Assembly: GCF_900105185.1 (NCBI RefSeq)
Contig: NZ_FNTJ01000001.1
Location: 3,492,501 to 3,556,500, forward strand
DNA from: Pseudomonas saponiphila
GTDB taxonomy: Bacteria; Pseudomonadota; Gammaproteobacteria; Pseudomonadales; Pseudomonadaceae
Reading direction: 5' to 3'
Length of the DNA: 64,000 nucleotides
Shown: positions 63,645 through 64,000 of the stretch, in pieces
Numbering within the stretch: the stretch's first letter is position 1
How the letters are laid out: the number at the start of each line of letters is the position of its first letter
Translations under genes and position numbers: made by a program
The notes under the pieces: model-generated
What the model was told of the DNA's origin: nothing
Databases searched by the model: none
What the model saw: only the letters and a program-made list of their open reading frames with translations

Positions 63645-64000
63645 TCACACTCGCTCGATGGCCCGCTCGCCGAACAGGCCGGCGGGACGGATGTAGAGGA
63701 AGGCCAGGGCCAGGACATAGGCGAACCAGGGGCTGATGCCGCCGCCGATCAGCGGGCCCAGGTAGACCTCCGCCAGGTTCTCCGCAGCGCCGACGATCAG
63801 GCCGCCGGCAATCGCCCCGCCGATGGAGGTGAAGCCGCCGATGATCAGCACCGGCAGCGCCTTGAGCACCACCAGCGACAAGGAGAACTGCACCCCTTGG
63901 CGCGCGCCCCAGAGCAGCCCGGCCACCAGCCCCACCGCCCCAGCCACGGCCCAGACGATCTGCCAGATGCGGTTGAGGTTGATGCCGATGGACAGCGCCG
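63645..64000 (-). CDS. ABC transporter permease, LivH-like (5' end outside the window)
   Basis: The C-terminal ~118 residues are present and the frame is open to the right edge. 'LVVLKALPVLIIGGFTSIGG' and 'IAGGLIVGAAENLAEVYLGP' are the conserved LivH C-terminal blocks. It is the first visible gene of the operon livH-livM-binding protein-livF-flavoprotein. Confidence 0.88.
   Translation of the reverse strand, partial: ALSIGINLNRIWQIVWAVAGAVGLVAGLLWGARQGVQFSLSLVVLKALPVLIIGGFTSIGGAIAGGLIVGAAENLAEVYLGPLIGGGISPWFAYVLALAFLYIRPAGLFGERAIERV

Overview
The window looks like the chromosome of a Pseudomonas of the P. fluorescens group (P. protegens/chlororaphis-like). The evidence is high GC with strongly GC3-biased codons, many GTAGGAGC-type REP hairpins, an Anr/FNR-type promoter, a DUF3077 gene, an acnB-type aconitase, a ParRS-like two-component system beside a MipA-like porin, and typical Pseudomonas lipoproteins and regulators. 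This placement is inferred from content, not from a database match.

Layout. 1-2.1 kb: AT-rich accessory DNA with the 3' end of a DUF6119/TIGR04141-like gene cut by an in-frame stop, then a stand-alone caspase/CHAT-like protease gene. 2.1-2.6 kb: a DUF3077 gene behind a structured leader and a tiny Cys-rich ORF. 2.7-11.6 kb: PhyH dioxygenase, a GDSL esterase, an AraC regulator, membrane proteins and katG. The stretch from 3.4 to 9.5 kb is a patchwork of old duplications: a repeated N-terminal module, a secreted-protein pair and a stranded copy of the katG tail. 11.9-17.9 kb: GNAT, HD phosphohydrolase, XRE regulator, small tyrosine phosphatase, PrpF-like isomerase, alpha/beta hydrolase, PixA-like protein and a LysE exporter. 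17.9-20.2 kb: an AT-rich island with three unrecognised genes (membrane, lipoprotein, membrane). 20.5-33.7 kb: ECF sigma factor, envelope lipoproteins, PhzF with a YheO/DauR-type regulator, AlkA, and an AraC / polyamine-binding protein / amidase group.

33.8-38.5 kb: a lipoprotein with a beta-lactamase fold that lacks its catalytic Ser and Lys, and a MipA/OmpV porin, converge on a ParRS/RstAB-like two-component pair. 38.7-44.4 kb: miaE, an Anr-controlled tandem universal stress protein, REP elements, an elaborate nested inverted-repeat element and acnB. 44.5-51.8 kb: a DHA2 efflux pump with a divergent AraC regulator, then a SulP transporter gene broken by an IS21-family element with a perfect 6-bp target duplication. 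52-64 kb: a serine/HAAAP transporter, a candidate small RNA/leader, an isochorismatase-like hydrolase, a hydroxyacid dehydrogenase, an APH/SDR operon, a Gfo/Idh oxidoreductase, and a branched-chain-amino-acid-type ABC operon with a flavoprotein, running off the right edge.

The best candidates for something undescribed are the 18.4-20.2 kb three-gene cassette, the CHAT-like protease island at the left edge, the degenerate beta-lactamase-fold protein in the two-component locus, and the hairpin element family near 39.5 and 41.2 kb. All assignments rest on motif recognition by eye; no homology search was run.
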